Below, one piece after another: positions 1-8,995 of a DNA stretch of 64,000 nucleotides. Made by a program: the position numbers and the translations under genes. The stretch comes from Pseudomonas grimontii. GTDB taxonomy: Bacteria; Pseudomonadota; Gammaproteobacteria; Pseudomonadales; Pseudomonadaceae. The DNA lies in NCBI RefSeq assembly GCF_007858185.1, contig NZ_VFES01000015.1:124001-188000 (forward strand), given 5' to 3'. The notes under the pieces were generated by a model, which saw only the letters and a list, made by a program, of their open reading frames with translations, did not search any database and was not told the origin of the DNA. Each line of letters starts with the position of its first letter. Positions within the stretch are counted from its first letter, which is position 1.

Positions 1-2
1 TC

Positions 3-479
3 ACCATCGCCCTTGAGCACTACACGGCGATGCTGGCCGAGATCCTGCTCAGTGACCCGTCACGCTTCGGCGATTCGCTCAAGGGTTACCAACAGATGTG
101 GTATTGGCATGCCCTGGAAGAAACCGAACACAAAGCCGTGGCATTCGATGTGTGGAATGCAGTGATCGAGCCTGGGCCCAAACGCTACCTGCTGCGCACC
201 GGCGCCATGCTCACCACCACGCTGCTCTTCTGGCTGGTGGTGCTGGATTTCCATGTACGTCTGTTGATTGCCGACCGCAAGGCGGGTGGGCACCTCAAGG
301 GCTTCTGGCGCATGTTGAAATTTCTTTATGGCCCCAAGGGCGTCTTCCCACGCATGCTGCGGCCGTGGCTGCACTACTTCAAACCCGGCTTTCACCCCTG
401 GGATCACGACAACCGTGCACGCCTGACGGGTATCGATAGCTTGGTCGAGGAGATCGAACAGGCCCAGCGCGGCTACTAG
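3..479 (+). CDS. Predicted metal-dependent hydrolase (PF10118/COG3687-like), 3' part only
   Basis: The gene is cut by the left edge of the window. The frame is open from base 3, and about 158 C-terminal residues are visible, ending at TAG. The visible part carries a HALEETEHKAVAFDVW segment (E-E-x-x-H, a possible metal-ligand pattern), a hydrophobic stretch (LLFWLVVLDF) and a W/H/P-rich tail. This pattern is known from the predicted metal-dependent hydrolases of COG3687, whose substrate is not established. The stop codon overlaps the stop of the convergent EAL gene in a shared CTAG. The family call is moderately sure. The function is unknown. Confidence 0.6.
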   Translation, partial: TIALEHYTAMLAEILLSDPSRFGDSLKGYQQMWYWHALEETEHKAVAFDVWNAVIEPGPKRYLLRTGAMLTTTLLFWLVVLDFHVRLLIADRKAGGHLKGFWRMLKFLYGPKGVFPRMLRPWLHYFKPGFHPWDHDNRARLTGIDSLVEEIEQAQRGY

Positions 480-2551
480 ACCTGCGCCATGGCCGCACGC
501 TGGCGCACAAAGCCTTCCAACTGATCGCCCGGCAGCGCCTTGCTGAAATACCAGCCCTGGATAATCAGCTCGGCGCCGGTGTTCAAGAAGGCCAACTGCT
601 CGGCGGTCTCCACGCCCTCCACCACCACGCCCAGGTTCAGCGCTTCGCAGAAACGCAGCATGCCGGTCAGTACCTGGGCGCCCTTGGGATCGTGCTGCGC
701 CACCACGAAACTGCGGTCGATCTTGATGAAGTCCACCGGGAACTGGTGCAGGTAACTCAAGGCCGAAAACCCGGTACCGAAATCATCGATATAGACCTTC
801 GCGCCGATGGCCTGCAATTTCTGGATGGTCTGGCGCGTGGCCGGGATGTCGCTGACCAGCGCGTCTTCGGTGATCTCCACCGACACCTGGCCATGGGCCT
901 GGGCGAGGATCTCCACCAGGCGTTCGCCGTAAGCGGCGTCGGTCAGAGTGGCGCTGGAAATATTGATGGTCATCGGCAGGGCAAAGCCGAGCTTCTGCCA
1001 TTTCTGGTACTGGCGAATTGCCTGGGACGCCACCCACACATCCACGTCCGGCATCAACCGCGCCTGGGCCAACCACTGCAGGAACTCCCACGGCGAATGC
1101 ACCGTACCCTGCGCATCGCGGGCGCGCATCAGCGCTTCGCAGCCAGTGCACAGCCCGGTGCGGGTCGAGACCTGCGGCTGGAATTCGAGATAGAACTCAT
1201 AATCGCTGATCTGCTGGATACGGCTCAGTTCATTCGCCTGGCGCGCCAGGGTCTTGTGGGAGGCCAGTACCGGGTCCAGTTCGCGCAGTCGACCTTTTTC
1301 CTCCAGGCCGCGGAAGGTCATGTCCAGGGATTTGAGGTACACCGTGCCACCTTCGGCAGCCTGGCGATGAATCGCGCGCACATAGGGTGCGTACACCAGC
1401 GTGCCCAGGCCCAGGAGCGTCACTTGCAGCGCGACTGCCGCCAGGTCGCCGTGGGTACTCAGGTAGGCATTGAGCAGCACCGGCGCGGTAAACGGCACGC
1501 TGGCCACCGCCGGGGATACCCAACCCAGTTGCACCACGGTAAGCGCCACCATTGCGTTTATCGCAGGCACCAGCAGAAACGGAATGAACAGGCGTGGGTT
1601 CAGGATGATCGGCAGGCCGAACAGCAGGACCTCACTGACGTTGAACAGCGAGAGCGGCAAGCTCGCCATGGCCACCAGGCGCATGGACTGGCTCTTGGAA
1701 AACAGCAGGACTGCCATCAACAAACACAACGCGCCGCCCGAGCCTCCGATAAAGGCAAAACTGCCCAGCAGGCCGCCGTTCAACACATACCTGATCGGCT
1801 CGCCCGCGGCCAACGCGGCGCCATTGAGCACCACCGCCTGGTCCAGCACATCAAACAGCGGTTGCATGGCATAAACGCCGTGAACCCCGAAAAACCACAA
1901 CAGCGAGTTCATCAGGGTGACAAACAAACCACTGCCGTAGGGCGACTCCAGCGCATCGATTACCTGGGGGCCCTGCATCTGCGCCACATAGGGTATCTGC
2001 AACAGCAAGGACAGCACCGCCACCAGCGCCAGGGCGGTGATGGCCCCAGGCACGACCATATTGATGGTGCCTCGCAGGTTGTGCCCCAGCAAGTCTTCGT
2101 TGACCAGGCGCGTCCAGCGAAAACGGTGCAACCAGGCCAACGCCGGTACATTCAGCAGCGGCGAGGCAATAGCAATAAACAGCAGAAAAGTGGCCGACGC
2201 CCGGGGGTATTCCCGCAGGACAAACGTCGCCAATACCACATGGGCCAGGCACAGGAACGCCACCGGTAATTGCGGCAGGCGGTGCTGGACCGCCAGCATG
2301 TACCCAATGGATGCGGCCACCAGCAATGGAATCACCGAACTGATCTGGTCGTGCAGCCCCGCCAGGAAGGTCACCACCTGCGGGTCAAAGCCCAACACCC
2401 GAGCGCATTCGGACAGGATCAGAAAGACCGCCGACACCAACAGGCAGGGCAAGATCCACAGCAGCCCTTCGCGGATCGCTCGCAATGAATCGGTACTGGC
2501 CAACGCAGCCAGACGCTGGGTAAAGAAAAGTTTGAACAGCGTTTGCGCCAT
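476..2551 (-). CDS. EIIC-like membrane domain fused to EAL c-di-GMP phosphodiesterase
   Basis: A 691-residue protein. The first ~400 residues form a multi-helix membrane domain like PTS EIIC of the cellobiose/lactose type. The last ~250 residues form an EAL domain. Every hallmark of an active c-di-GMP phosphodiesterase is present: EALMRAR, an Asn in NISSATL, a Glu in VEITEDAL, the metal pair in YIDDFGTGFSAL, a Lys in FIKIDRSF, and the Glu in VVEGVE. No EIIA or EIIB domain or partner gene is nearby, so the EIIC part more likely senses or binds a ligand than drives PTS transport (inference). The start at 2551 (MAQTLF) was preferred over an upstream in-frame start at 2632, because the extra 27 residues are proline/glycine-rich and unlike a membrane N-terminus. 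A purine-rich stretch precedes 2551. Confidence 0.85.
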   Translation of the reverse strand: MAQTLFKLFFTQRLAALASTDSLRAIREGLLWILPCLLVSAVFLILSECARVLGFDPQVVTFLAGLHDQISSVIPLLVAASIGYMLAVQHRLPQLPVAFLCLAHVVLATFVLREYPRASATFLLFIAIASPLLNVPALAWLHRFRWTRLVNEDLLGHNLRGTINMVVPGAITALALVAVLSLLLQIPYVAQMQGPQVIDALESPYGSGLFVTLMNSLLWFFGVHGVYAMQPLFDVLDQAVVLNGAALAAGEPIRYVLNGGLLGSFAFIGGSGGALCLLMAVLLFSKSQSMRLVAMASLPLSLFNVSEVLLFGLPIILNPRLFIPFLLVPAINAMVALTVVQLGWVSPAVASVPFTAPVLLNAYLSTHGDLAAVALQVTLLGLGTLVYAPYVRAIHRQAAEGGTVYLKSLDMTFRGLEEKGRLRELDPVLASHKTLARQANELSRIQQISDYEFYLEFQPQVSTRTGLCTGCEALMRARDAQGTVHSPWEFLQWLAQARLMPDVDVWVASQAIRQYQKWQKLGFALPMTINISSATLTDAAYGERLVEILAQAHGQVSVEITEDALVSDIPATRQTIQKLQAIGAKVYIDDFGTGFSALSYLHQFPVDFIKIDRSFVVAQHDPKGAQVLTGMLRFCEALNLGVVVEGVETAEQLAFLNTGAELIIQGWYFSKALPGDQLEGFVRQRAAMAQV

Positions 2552-2822
2552 GCCCCATCCCTCTGCCCATCGCCCGCTGCCCTTGGAAGGCAGGGTCGGA
2601 AACATCGGGGCTAACGCTACACGTCCTGGCACCGGGAGCGAAAGTCTTTTGCCATAGGTATCGGTGAATTTTCAGCAATGGGTGACAGGGTAAAGCCCGT
2701 TTTTTTCCAACAGCTGAATTTTCTGACCCAGGCCAATCCTGGAATCTGCTTCAATGTCTATTATCTGTGGGTCTTGCGCACACATGGCCCACCTCGGGCC
2801 AAAAACCGAGGTCTGACCCCCC
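2552..2822. other. Intergenic region between divergent genes, nothing specific seen
   Basis: About 270 bases separate the EAL gene from the small downstream gene. A T-run (GCCCGTTTTTTTCC, near 2697-2710) is present, but there is no clear hairpin or promoter pair. Only short shadow frames are present. Confidence 0.5.
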
Positions 2823-3170
2823 ATGATTTGGAGTACACCCTTGTCACCTCCCGGCGATAACCACCAGCTCGCGCTGGATCGATTCTTGAACGAACATCCT
2901 GATGTGGCTGCAGAACTGAACACCCTGAACCCGCTGGCCGCTCAGGCCAAGGGCGAAACCCTGCAGCAGTACCGCGCCGAGCGGCTGCATGAGGCCTTCG
3001 AGGCAGAAGCAGAGCGCCAGGGTTTGTTTGCCTGGGAGTTGACCCTCAAGCTGACCGCACAATCGGCCGCAGACTTCGAGACGCAGCGCCTGGAAGTCCA
3101 TAAGGAAGTCGCCCAGATGGCCGGATTGAGTTGGACCGAATACTGCCAGTTGCATGATTTGGCCGGTTGA
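2823..3170 (+). CDS. Small acidic protein of unknown function
   Basis: A 115-residue protein I do not recognise with certainty. It is rich in Glu, Ala, Gln and Leu and looks all-helical, for example AERLHEAFEAEAERQG. It has no signal peptide, membrane segment or cysteine cluster. A GAGGT ribosome site at 2808-2812 lies 10 bases before the ATG. It faces the convergent end of the T6SS operon, with 8 bases between the two stop codons, so it is not part of that operon. The composition and ribosome site support a real gene. No function can be assigned. Confidence 0.6.
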   Translation: MIWSTPLSPPGDNHQLALDRFLNEHPDVAAELNTLNPLAAQAKGETLQQYRAERLHEAFEAEAERQGLFAWELTLKLTAQSAADFETQRLEVHKEVAQMAGLSWTEYCQLHDLAG

Positions 3171-3178
3171 CACGCCCA

Positions 3179-4021
3179 CTAAACAAACCAGTGGCGCCGC
3201 CGTCCCTTCATCGCTTCGCACAACTCCTCGACGGAAATGGTTCGGCACTCAGGGTCCAGGGCCAGCGCAGAACGTAACGCCGGCCAGCACTGCCGAGGCA
3301 ATTGCCAAGGCCTGGACAATCGCTTATCCAGCGGACACTCGCCGGGGCGGCGGCCCTGGGCCAGGTCATAGATCACGCAGGCGGCGCCATACAGGTCGGC
3401 CCTGGCGGATATATTCCCCCCGGCCACCAGTTCCGGCGCCGCATACGCAGGCGTCCAAGCGTTCAAACGGCTGCGACTCAAGGTCGGTAGCCCCGCAGCC
3501 TGCTGCGTCTCGGCATGACCCAAGCCGAAATCGAACAAGCGCACTCCCTGCTCGCCCACCATGATGTTGGCCGGTTTCACATCGCCATGCAGAACACCCT
3601 GCTTGTGCGCATGAGCCAGTGCATCCAACAGCTGCAAGGCAATGGGTTGCAGCTCCCGCCACGGCAATCCATCCGGGCACTCCAGGAGCAGGCGATCAAG
3701 GGTCATGCCCTGCAGCAACTCCATGGTGAAGAACGCAACCTGGTGCGGTGTATCGACCTCGAAAGCAAAGGCCCTGACCACGTGATCGTGGCGCAGGCTG
3801 CGGGTCAGGGCGAACTCGCTATACAGCAATACATGGCCGTCGGGGGATTCGGCGAGCGTATCGCCCAACAGCTTCAGCGCCACCCACGCGTTGGGCTCGC
3901 CGAACGCCTCGTGCAACAGATCACGGGCTCGGTAGACCACTCCCATGCCGCCGCTACCCAATATCCGCTCAAGGTGATAGCGCCCAGCAAGCAGTTTCGG
4001 CGGGCCGGTGACCGCGCTCAT
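3179..4021 (-). CDS. stk1: T6SS-associated serine/threonine protein kinase (Stk1/PpkA-like)
   Basis: A 280-residue Hanks-type kinase. Visible motifs are the glycine loop GSGGMGVVYRARD, the VALKLL lysine, the catalytic loop HGDVKPANIM (HGD rather than HRD) and DFGLG. It is the last gene of the T6SS operon. Its ATG overlaps the phosphatase stop in ATGA, so the two are probably translationally coupled. In P. aeruginosa the corresponding pair (Stp1/Stk1 in HSI-II, PppA/PpkA in HSI-I) acts around the FHA protein. Unlike HSI-I PpkA, this protein is only a kinase domain: no transmembrane or periplasmic sensor part follows. The longer open frame upstream of 4021 lies inside the phosphatase gene and is out-of-frame translation. 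Confidence 0.88.
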   Translation of the reverse strand: MSAVTGPPKLLAGRYHLERILGSGGMGVVYRARDLLHEAFGEPNAWVALKLLGDTLAESPDGHVLLYSEFALTRSLRHDHVVRAFAFEVDTPHQVAFFTMELLQGMTLDRLLLECPDGLPWRELQPIALQLLDALAHAHKQGVLHGDVKPANIMVGEQGVRLFDFGLGHAETQQAAGLPTLSRSRLNAWTPAYAAPELVAGGNISARADLYGAACVIYDLAQGRRPGECPLDKRLSRPWQLPRQCWPALRSALALDPECRTISVEELCEAMKGRRRHWFV

Positions 4022-4740
4022 GGCTGGACCACCACGGCCGTCAGGTCGTCCCGAGCCGGCCCCCGTAACACGTCGGCAAACAACCGATCCACTACCTGGC
4101 GAGGCCGCCCCACGCTCAGGGCACTGCCCAACTCGCCATGGCTGAGCCCCTGATACAAACCATCGCTGCACAACAAAAACACATCCCCAGGCTGGGTACT
4201 GAATTCCAGCACCGCCAGGCTCAATGGCTTGCGACCACCGATGGCACGAGTCAAGGCCCGCGCATCCGGGTGGGCCAGGGCCTGCTGCAGGCTCAACTGC
4301 TGCTTGTCCATCAGTTGCTGCCATAGGGAATGGTCCCGCGACAATTGGTACAAACGCTGTCCCCGCCAAAGATAGCAACGGCTATCCCCCACCCAAATAC
4401 AGGCTGCGCGATTGCCTTCGAGCAGCAACGTAACCACGGTGCTGCCCATGATACCGTCGCTGGTTTGCTCAATTGTTTGCCCCATTTCACGGTCGAGCCA
4501 TCGCAAACAGCGCCGTACGGCCTCGACCCGTTCGTCAAAGCTGCCCTGGTCGGGCAACGACGCGAGGCTGCTGATGACCCGATGGCTGGCCACATCCCCA
4601 GCCAGATGCCCACCCATTCCGTCGGCTACCGCCCAACAACCGCGCCGGGGGCAGTCGAGGAACGCATCCTCATTGCGCGTGCGTGTCTTGCCTTGCGCCG
4701 TTCGCCCGGCGCTGCACCCATCGGCATGCATCTGCCTCAC
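4018..4740 (-). CDS. stp1: T6SS-associated PP2C phosphatase (Stp1/PppA-like)
   Basis: A 240-residue PP2C-family Ser/Thr phosphatase. It shows the metal-binding motif set in order: TRNEDAF, VADGMGGH, GDSRCYLW, LCSDGLYQGL and the terminal DDLTAVVV. It probably removes phosphate added by the adjacent kinase, in the threonine-phosphorylation circuit known for T6SS. The start is a GTG overlapping the tssM stop (GTGA). An ATG three codons later (4731) is the alternative. Operon position and overlaps on both sides match the HSI-II order icmF2-stp1-stk1. Confidence 0.9.
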   Translation of the reverse strand: MRQMHADGCSAGRTAQGKTRTRNEDAFLDCPRRGCWAVADGMGGHLAGDVASHRVISSLASLPDQGSFDERVEAVRRCLRWLDREMGQTIEQTSDGIMGSTVVTLLLEGNRAACIWVGDSRCYLWRGQRLYQLSRDHSLWQQLMDKQQLSLQQALAHPDARALTRAIGGRKPLSLAVLEFSTQPGDVFLLCSDGLYQGLSHGELGSALSVGRPRQVVDRLFADVLRGPARDDLTAVVVQP

Positions 4741-7700
4741 AGCTGCTCCGGCAAGCGGAAGGTGCGCCAGTTCGCCATCTGAAACGGATCAGGGCTGCGG
4801 GGGCTGGTGAGCAGGAAGTTGGCACGCATGCCAGCGAGCTCGGCCTTGAGCAGCCGCGAATCCCGACCACTCGCAGGCTCACTTTGCATCAGCTCGAAAA
4901 ACCGGAACAACGACCAGGGGCCAGCGTTTTTTTCAATCCCCAGCGGCCGCTCCGCCCCCCGCTCCAGCACCAGGCTGCTTCGGCCATTGTCCGCCTCGCT
5001 TGGCCACTGGAACGCCATGGGCACAATTGGGCCATGACGGTATTCAAGGTGTTGGTCACCGATACTCAGGACCGCGCGGCTGACTGCCTGATCCAGGCTA
5101 TAGGGCGCCAGCGTGAAGCGAACCGCCCACTCCCCCTGATCTTCAGTGAAAAACCCCTGGCGAATCACCTGGGCTTTCATCAGTTGGTCAAGCAGCGAAC
5201 GCGACAGCGCCAGGCTACGGCCATCCAGGCCGCGTAGACGATAGCGACCGGACTCGGCGCTGACAAAGGGCCGCAGGTAGCTGTCATAAAAGCGCGCCAT
5301 GCCACCCTGGGGCTTGAAGAACTCCTGGAAATCGCCAAGGGCGACATCACTGCCGGCATGAGCATTGAATGGATACCGACGTTGGATCGCCTTGGCGTAA
5401 AAGCCATACACCTCACTGTGGTAACGCTGATTTATATACACATACGCGTCATCGAGCAGCAGCCGCCAACTGTCATCGGCAATGCCTTCAAACCACCCCT
5501 TGAGCGGCAACGGCAGGCGCGCGGCAGCATCCCGCAGATTCCCCAGCGACGGCTGCTGCCCTTCCATGCGTTGCTTGACCATCATGAATACCGCCTGCCC
5601 TGGCGTACTCTCGCGGTTAAGGGCCGCCAGTTGCAGATGCCATTCATCGAGCAGCCGCAAAGCCTGTGTCAGTTCAGCAGCGGGGTTCTGATCCGCATCG
5701 AGCAATTGGTGCAGGTGTTCGAACCGACGCTGCAGTGCGCGCCGGGCGGAATCAGGCGAGGTCTGCTCATGCAGTTGGCTGAGCAACATGCTGGAAGCCG
5801 TGGCCCCGAACTCGCCGGCCTGCTGGCTCACGGCCTCAAGGGGATCGTTGGTCGACAGCAAGCGTGTGTTTTCCCGAACCTGTCGCAACAGTTGCACCAA
5901 CGGTGACTGCGCTGACGCCAGGCTGGCAAGCCCGTTCGCATGCTGACTCAGGCTGTCACTTTCCTGCAGGCGCACCTGGCCAATGGCTTGACTCCAGGCA
6001 TCGGCGTACTCACTGAAGTAGCGCTGCTCCAGCTCCAGCATCAATTGGCGCAAATCCAGGCTGCTGAGGTCTGAGCCCTCCCCAAGTACCCAGTTATCCT
6101 GAGCAATGGCATTGACCAGCCGAGGGCCCTGCTTTTCGAAGTACTGCACATACCGTCTGGTATAGAAGCCGGGGATGGGCTGCTCGACGGCTGCGAATCC
6201 GCGCCCCTCGGCCAGGCGCAAGGGCTCAAGGCTGCGTGCTTGATCACGCAGCACCCGATAAACCACGCCCGCCAATGATTCCCCGCGCAGTTCCTGGCGA
6301 GCCTCGGCAACCAGCTCACCATTCAATGGCATCACGAAGGGGCGTTCAAGCAACCGTGCGAAGTGCTCGTTCAAGCGATTCTGCACCGATGCATCACCGG
6401 CATAACGCACAGACCAATGACCGGCCACGCGTTGCGCCAGCCAAGCGTTGTCGCGACGCTCGCGCAGGCTGAGCATCAGGTAGGCCCGCAGGATGTCCAA
6501 CAGTCCTTCGCGGTCGCCAAGGCCGGCCCGTACCTGTTCTTCAAGCATCGTGGACACCAGCGGCAGCAACTGCCGGTGCAGCAGATCCTCATAGGCACTG
6601 ACCAGCAGCGGTCGACTCACCTCCCCTTGATACAAGCCACCCCGCTCGACCGCGCGAGCATCCGCCAACGCCGGAAACACTTGGGTAGCGGCCAAGCGAG
6701 CGTCCAGCAGACGCAGGAGCACCAGGGTATCGTCCAAACCGGGTGACGCGGGCGGCTGCGGTTTGAGCAGGTCCGCCAGTTGCGCCAGCCGCTGGTGATT
6801 GACCGAATAACTGTGTGCCCACAGCCCCCCCGCCCCGACAAAAACAAGGGAGGCGGTCAACGCCAGCAACCCTTGGTGTCGACGAATACGTTGTCGTTCT
6901 GGAGTCTGCAGCCCCGCAAGGTTGGCCTCGGCAAAAATCACCCGGTTGAACAAGCCCTGGACGAAGTGCGAACGCCTGTCTGCGGTCTGCGCACACGTCA
7001 GGTAAAAGCCGCGCAATCCATTAATACGCTGAAAGCGATGAGAGGAGAACGCAGACTCCACGAACAGGCACAAACGTTCACCGATTTGCGCAGCCTGCCG
7101 AGGAAAATCGAGCATCAGCCCGCGACGTTCGATATTGCGCTCCTGATGCAAACGCGGAATCAACTCTGCTCCAAGGCGTTGCAGCAAGGCCTCGAACGCT
7201 TCGCGGACCTGGGTGATGTCGGTACCGGCCGGGCCCGCGACCACACGCTCTCCGAGCAGGGCTTCGGCGCTGTCGCCCTGGGACTCATCGAAGAACTCGA
7301 CAAAGCCCGGCAACCGGTCAGCGTGGGTCAATACCAGATAGATCGGCACATCCACATGCAGCGTCTGCTGTATATCCTGCAACCGGGTATGCACGTGGCG
7401 TGCATGCAGGTCCAGGTCGCGGTCATTGCTGCCAAGCAGCGTCTCTACCGCCAGCGTCACCACCACGCCATTGAGCGGGCGTGCCCTGCGCCGCAATTTG
7501 AGCAGCTCCAGAAACGTCGCCCAACCCGCCCCATCCACTGCACTGTCGGGTTGGGCCAGGTAGCGCCCCGCGCTCTCGACAACGACAGCTTCGTCGGCGA
7601 GATACCAATCAAAATACTGGGTTACGCCCGGCGTCATCGCCTCTTCCCGATCAAGCGCAAAGTGCGATCCGCAGCCAGCCAGCAGGCGAGACTTGCCGCT

Positions 7701-8111
7701 GCCCTGCTGGCCGATCAACAGGTACCACGGCAAGTCGTTGCGCCAACGCTCATTGCGCTCACCATAGCGACGGGAGGTTTTCAGTGTGTGCAACGCCTCC
7801 TTGAAACGCCCCCGCACCTGCTTGCGCTCGTCGTCAATCAACCCCTTTCGTTGATGGCGCTCCTGGTGCTCGGGCTGATTCAATCGTGCGGTACGGCGCG
7901 AGCCGACCATGACCATCGCTAACCCCCACAGCAGGAATAACCCGCTGATGGTCAACAGACGAGCCGGAGCGCCTTGCCAGAACCGGTGATCGTCCACCGC
8001 CAGCAATGGCCCGAAAAACCACACCAGCAACGCGCTGGACAACACGATAAACAGGCTCCAGACCCAACTCATGCGCAGCACCGTGCCCACGCCCTTGAAG
8101 AATGCGTTCAT
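4737..8111 (-). CDS. tssM: T6SS membrane-complex protein TssM (IcmF)
   Basis: An 1124-residue IcmF-family protein, the inner-membrane core of the T6SS trans-envelope complex with TssL and TssJ. Two N-terminal membrane segments lie at about residues 15-35 and 51-70. A cytoplasmic P-loop domain follows, with Walker A GQQGSGKS at 134-141. A third membrane segment (LALTASLVFVGAGGLWAHSY) precedes the long periplasmic region, which normally contacts TssJ. The complete Walker A suggests a nucleotide-binding version. The gene is full length, without frameshift, and lies 15 bases after tssL. Confidence 0.95.
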   Translation of the reverse strand: MNAFFKGVGTVLRMSWVWSLFIVLSSALLVWFFGPLLAVDDHRFWQGAPARLLTISGLFLLWGLAMVMVGSRRTARLNQPEHQERHQRKGLIDDERKQVRGRFKEALHTLKTSRRYGERNERWRNDLPWYLLIGQQGSGKSRLLAGCGSHFALDREEAMTPGVTQYFDWYLADEAVVVESAGRYLAQPDSAVDGAGWATFLELLKLRRRARPLNGVVVTLAVETLLGSNDRDLDLHARHVHTRLQDIQQTLHVDVPIYLVLTHADRLPGFVEFFDESQGDSAEALLGERVVAGPAGTDITQVREAFEALLQRLGAELIPRLHQERNIERRGLMLDFPRQAAQIGERLCLFVESAFSSHRFQRINGLRGFYLTCAQTADRRSHFVQGLFNRVIFAEANLAGLQTPERQRIRRHQGLLALTASLVFVGAGGLWAHSYSVNHQRLAQLADLLKPQPPASPGLDDTLVLLRLLDARLAATQVFPALADARAVERGGLYQGEVSRPLLVSAYEDLLHRQLLPLVSTMLEEQVRAGLGDREGLLDILRAYLMLSLRERRDNAWLAQRVAGHWSVRYAGDASVQNRLNEHFARLLERPFVMPLNGELVAEARQELRGESLAGVVYRVLRDQARSLEPLRLAEGRGFAAVEQPIPGFYTRRYVQYFEKQGPRLVNAIAQDNWVLGEGSDLSSLDLRQLMLELEQRYFSEYADAWSQAIGQVRLQESDSLSQHANGLASLASAQSPLVQLLRQVRENTRLLSTNDPLEAVSQQAGEFGATASSMLLSQLHEQTSPDSARRALQRRFEHLHQLLDADQNPAAELTQALRLLDEWHLQLAALNRESTPGQAVFMMVKQRMEGQQPSLGNLRDAAARLPLPLKGWFEGIADDSWRLLLDDAYVYINQRYHSEVYGFYAKAIQRRYPFNAHAGSDVALGDFQEFFKPQGGMARFYDSYLRPFVSAESGRYRLRGLDGRSLALSRSLLDQLMKAQVIRQGFFTEDQGEWAVRFTLAPYSLDQAVSRAVLSIGDQHLEYRHGPIVPMAFQWPSEADNGRSSLVLERGAERPLGIEKNAGPWSLFRFFELMQSEPASGRDSRLLKAELAGMRANFLLTSPRSPDPFQMANWRTFRLPEQL

Positions 8112-8126
8112 TCATTGCTCCCAGCG

Positions 8127-8990
8127 TTACAACGGCGACCGTGTCTGATCCGACGCCAAAGATTGAAAGGATTGCAGCACCGCCATGCGTTCATTGCCCA
8201 ATACCCAGGCAAAGCCCAGGTACATGGCCAGCAAACAGGCGAGCGTGAAGACCACGACGCCGGTAGCGGAAAAGATGCGCAGCCGTGCACCGAGCGCCCG
8301 TGCTGCGGCAGCGGGCACAGACATCAGCGGGCGATCACCGCGCACATGTCGGATCTGTCGATACAGGCCATCTCGTACCGCTTCCAACTGCTGCCCTCCC
8401 CGCTCCATGACGCGGTATTTACCCTCAAACCCCAGTGACAGGCACAGGTACATAAGCTCCAGCATCGCCAGGTGCTTGACGGGGTCGCGGGACAAACGCT
8501 CCAGCAGTTGGAAGAACTTTTCGCCACCGAAGGTTTCGTTGTGAAAGCGGCTCAGCAGGCTGGACTTCGACCAGTCACTGCGACTGCCCCACGCGGTAGT
8601 GACCACGGCTTCGTCAATAACGCTGCACAGCACATAGCGCGCCGACATAACCTGTTTGTCCTCTGCGCCCCGGTGCAATGCATGCGTTTCAAACGCCGTG
8701 ATCCCCGAGGACAACCGATCGTTGAGGGTTTGCAAGCTTTCCCGGCCGGAACTGCTCTTGAGCTGAACGACCTGAGACAAGAGTTCCCAGGCGGCGGCCA
8801 CCAGGCTGTTGGGCCCGATATTGAAGTTCTGTGCCCCTTGCAGGCCGGCGGTGTAGATCATCCGGTCTTCGAGCTGTTCAAAGCGCGGCGGCGTTGGGAA
8901 GTCCGTCACCGGCGCCTGTGCGGGAGCGCGACCATCGAGGTCAAGCAGGATGGTTTTTTCGTCCTGCGGGTATTCGCTGTCCATGGTCAT
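8127..8990 (-). CDS. tssL: T6SS protein TssL (DotU type)
   Basis: A 287-residue DotU-family protein. It has a cytoplasmic helical domain (residues ~45-220, with LCSVIDEAVVTTAWG and ELMYLCLSLGFEGKYRV, both typical of TssL) and one C-terminal membrane anchor (VVVFTLACLLAMYLGFAWVLG). It has no C-terminal OmpA/peptidoglycan-binding extension, so cell-wall anchoring must come from another component. It starts 5 bases after the tssK stop. A start at MDSEY, two codons later, is also possible. Confidence 0.94.
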   Translation of the reverse strand: MTMDSEYPQDEKTILLDLDGRAPAQAPVTDFPTPPRFEQLEDRMIYTAGLQGAQNFNIGPNSLVAAAWELLSQVVQLKSSSGRESLQTLNDRLSSGITAFETHALHRGAEDKQVMSARYVLCSVIDEAVVTTAWGSRSDWSKSSLLSRFHNETFGGEKFFQLLERLSRDPVKHLAMLELMYLCLSLGFEGKYRVMERGGQQLEAVRDGLYRQIRHVRGDRPLMSVPAAAARALGARLRIFSATGVVVFTLACLLAMYLGFAWVLGNERMAVLQSFQSLASDQTRSPL

Positions 8991-8995
8991 GGCAT

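Noticed and set aside
692..2269. 525-residue plus-strand frame antisense to the EIIC-EAL gene
   Set aside because: Gln/His/Arg-rich composition of a GC-rich shadow frame. The opposite strand encodes a full, motif-complete protein.
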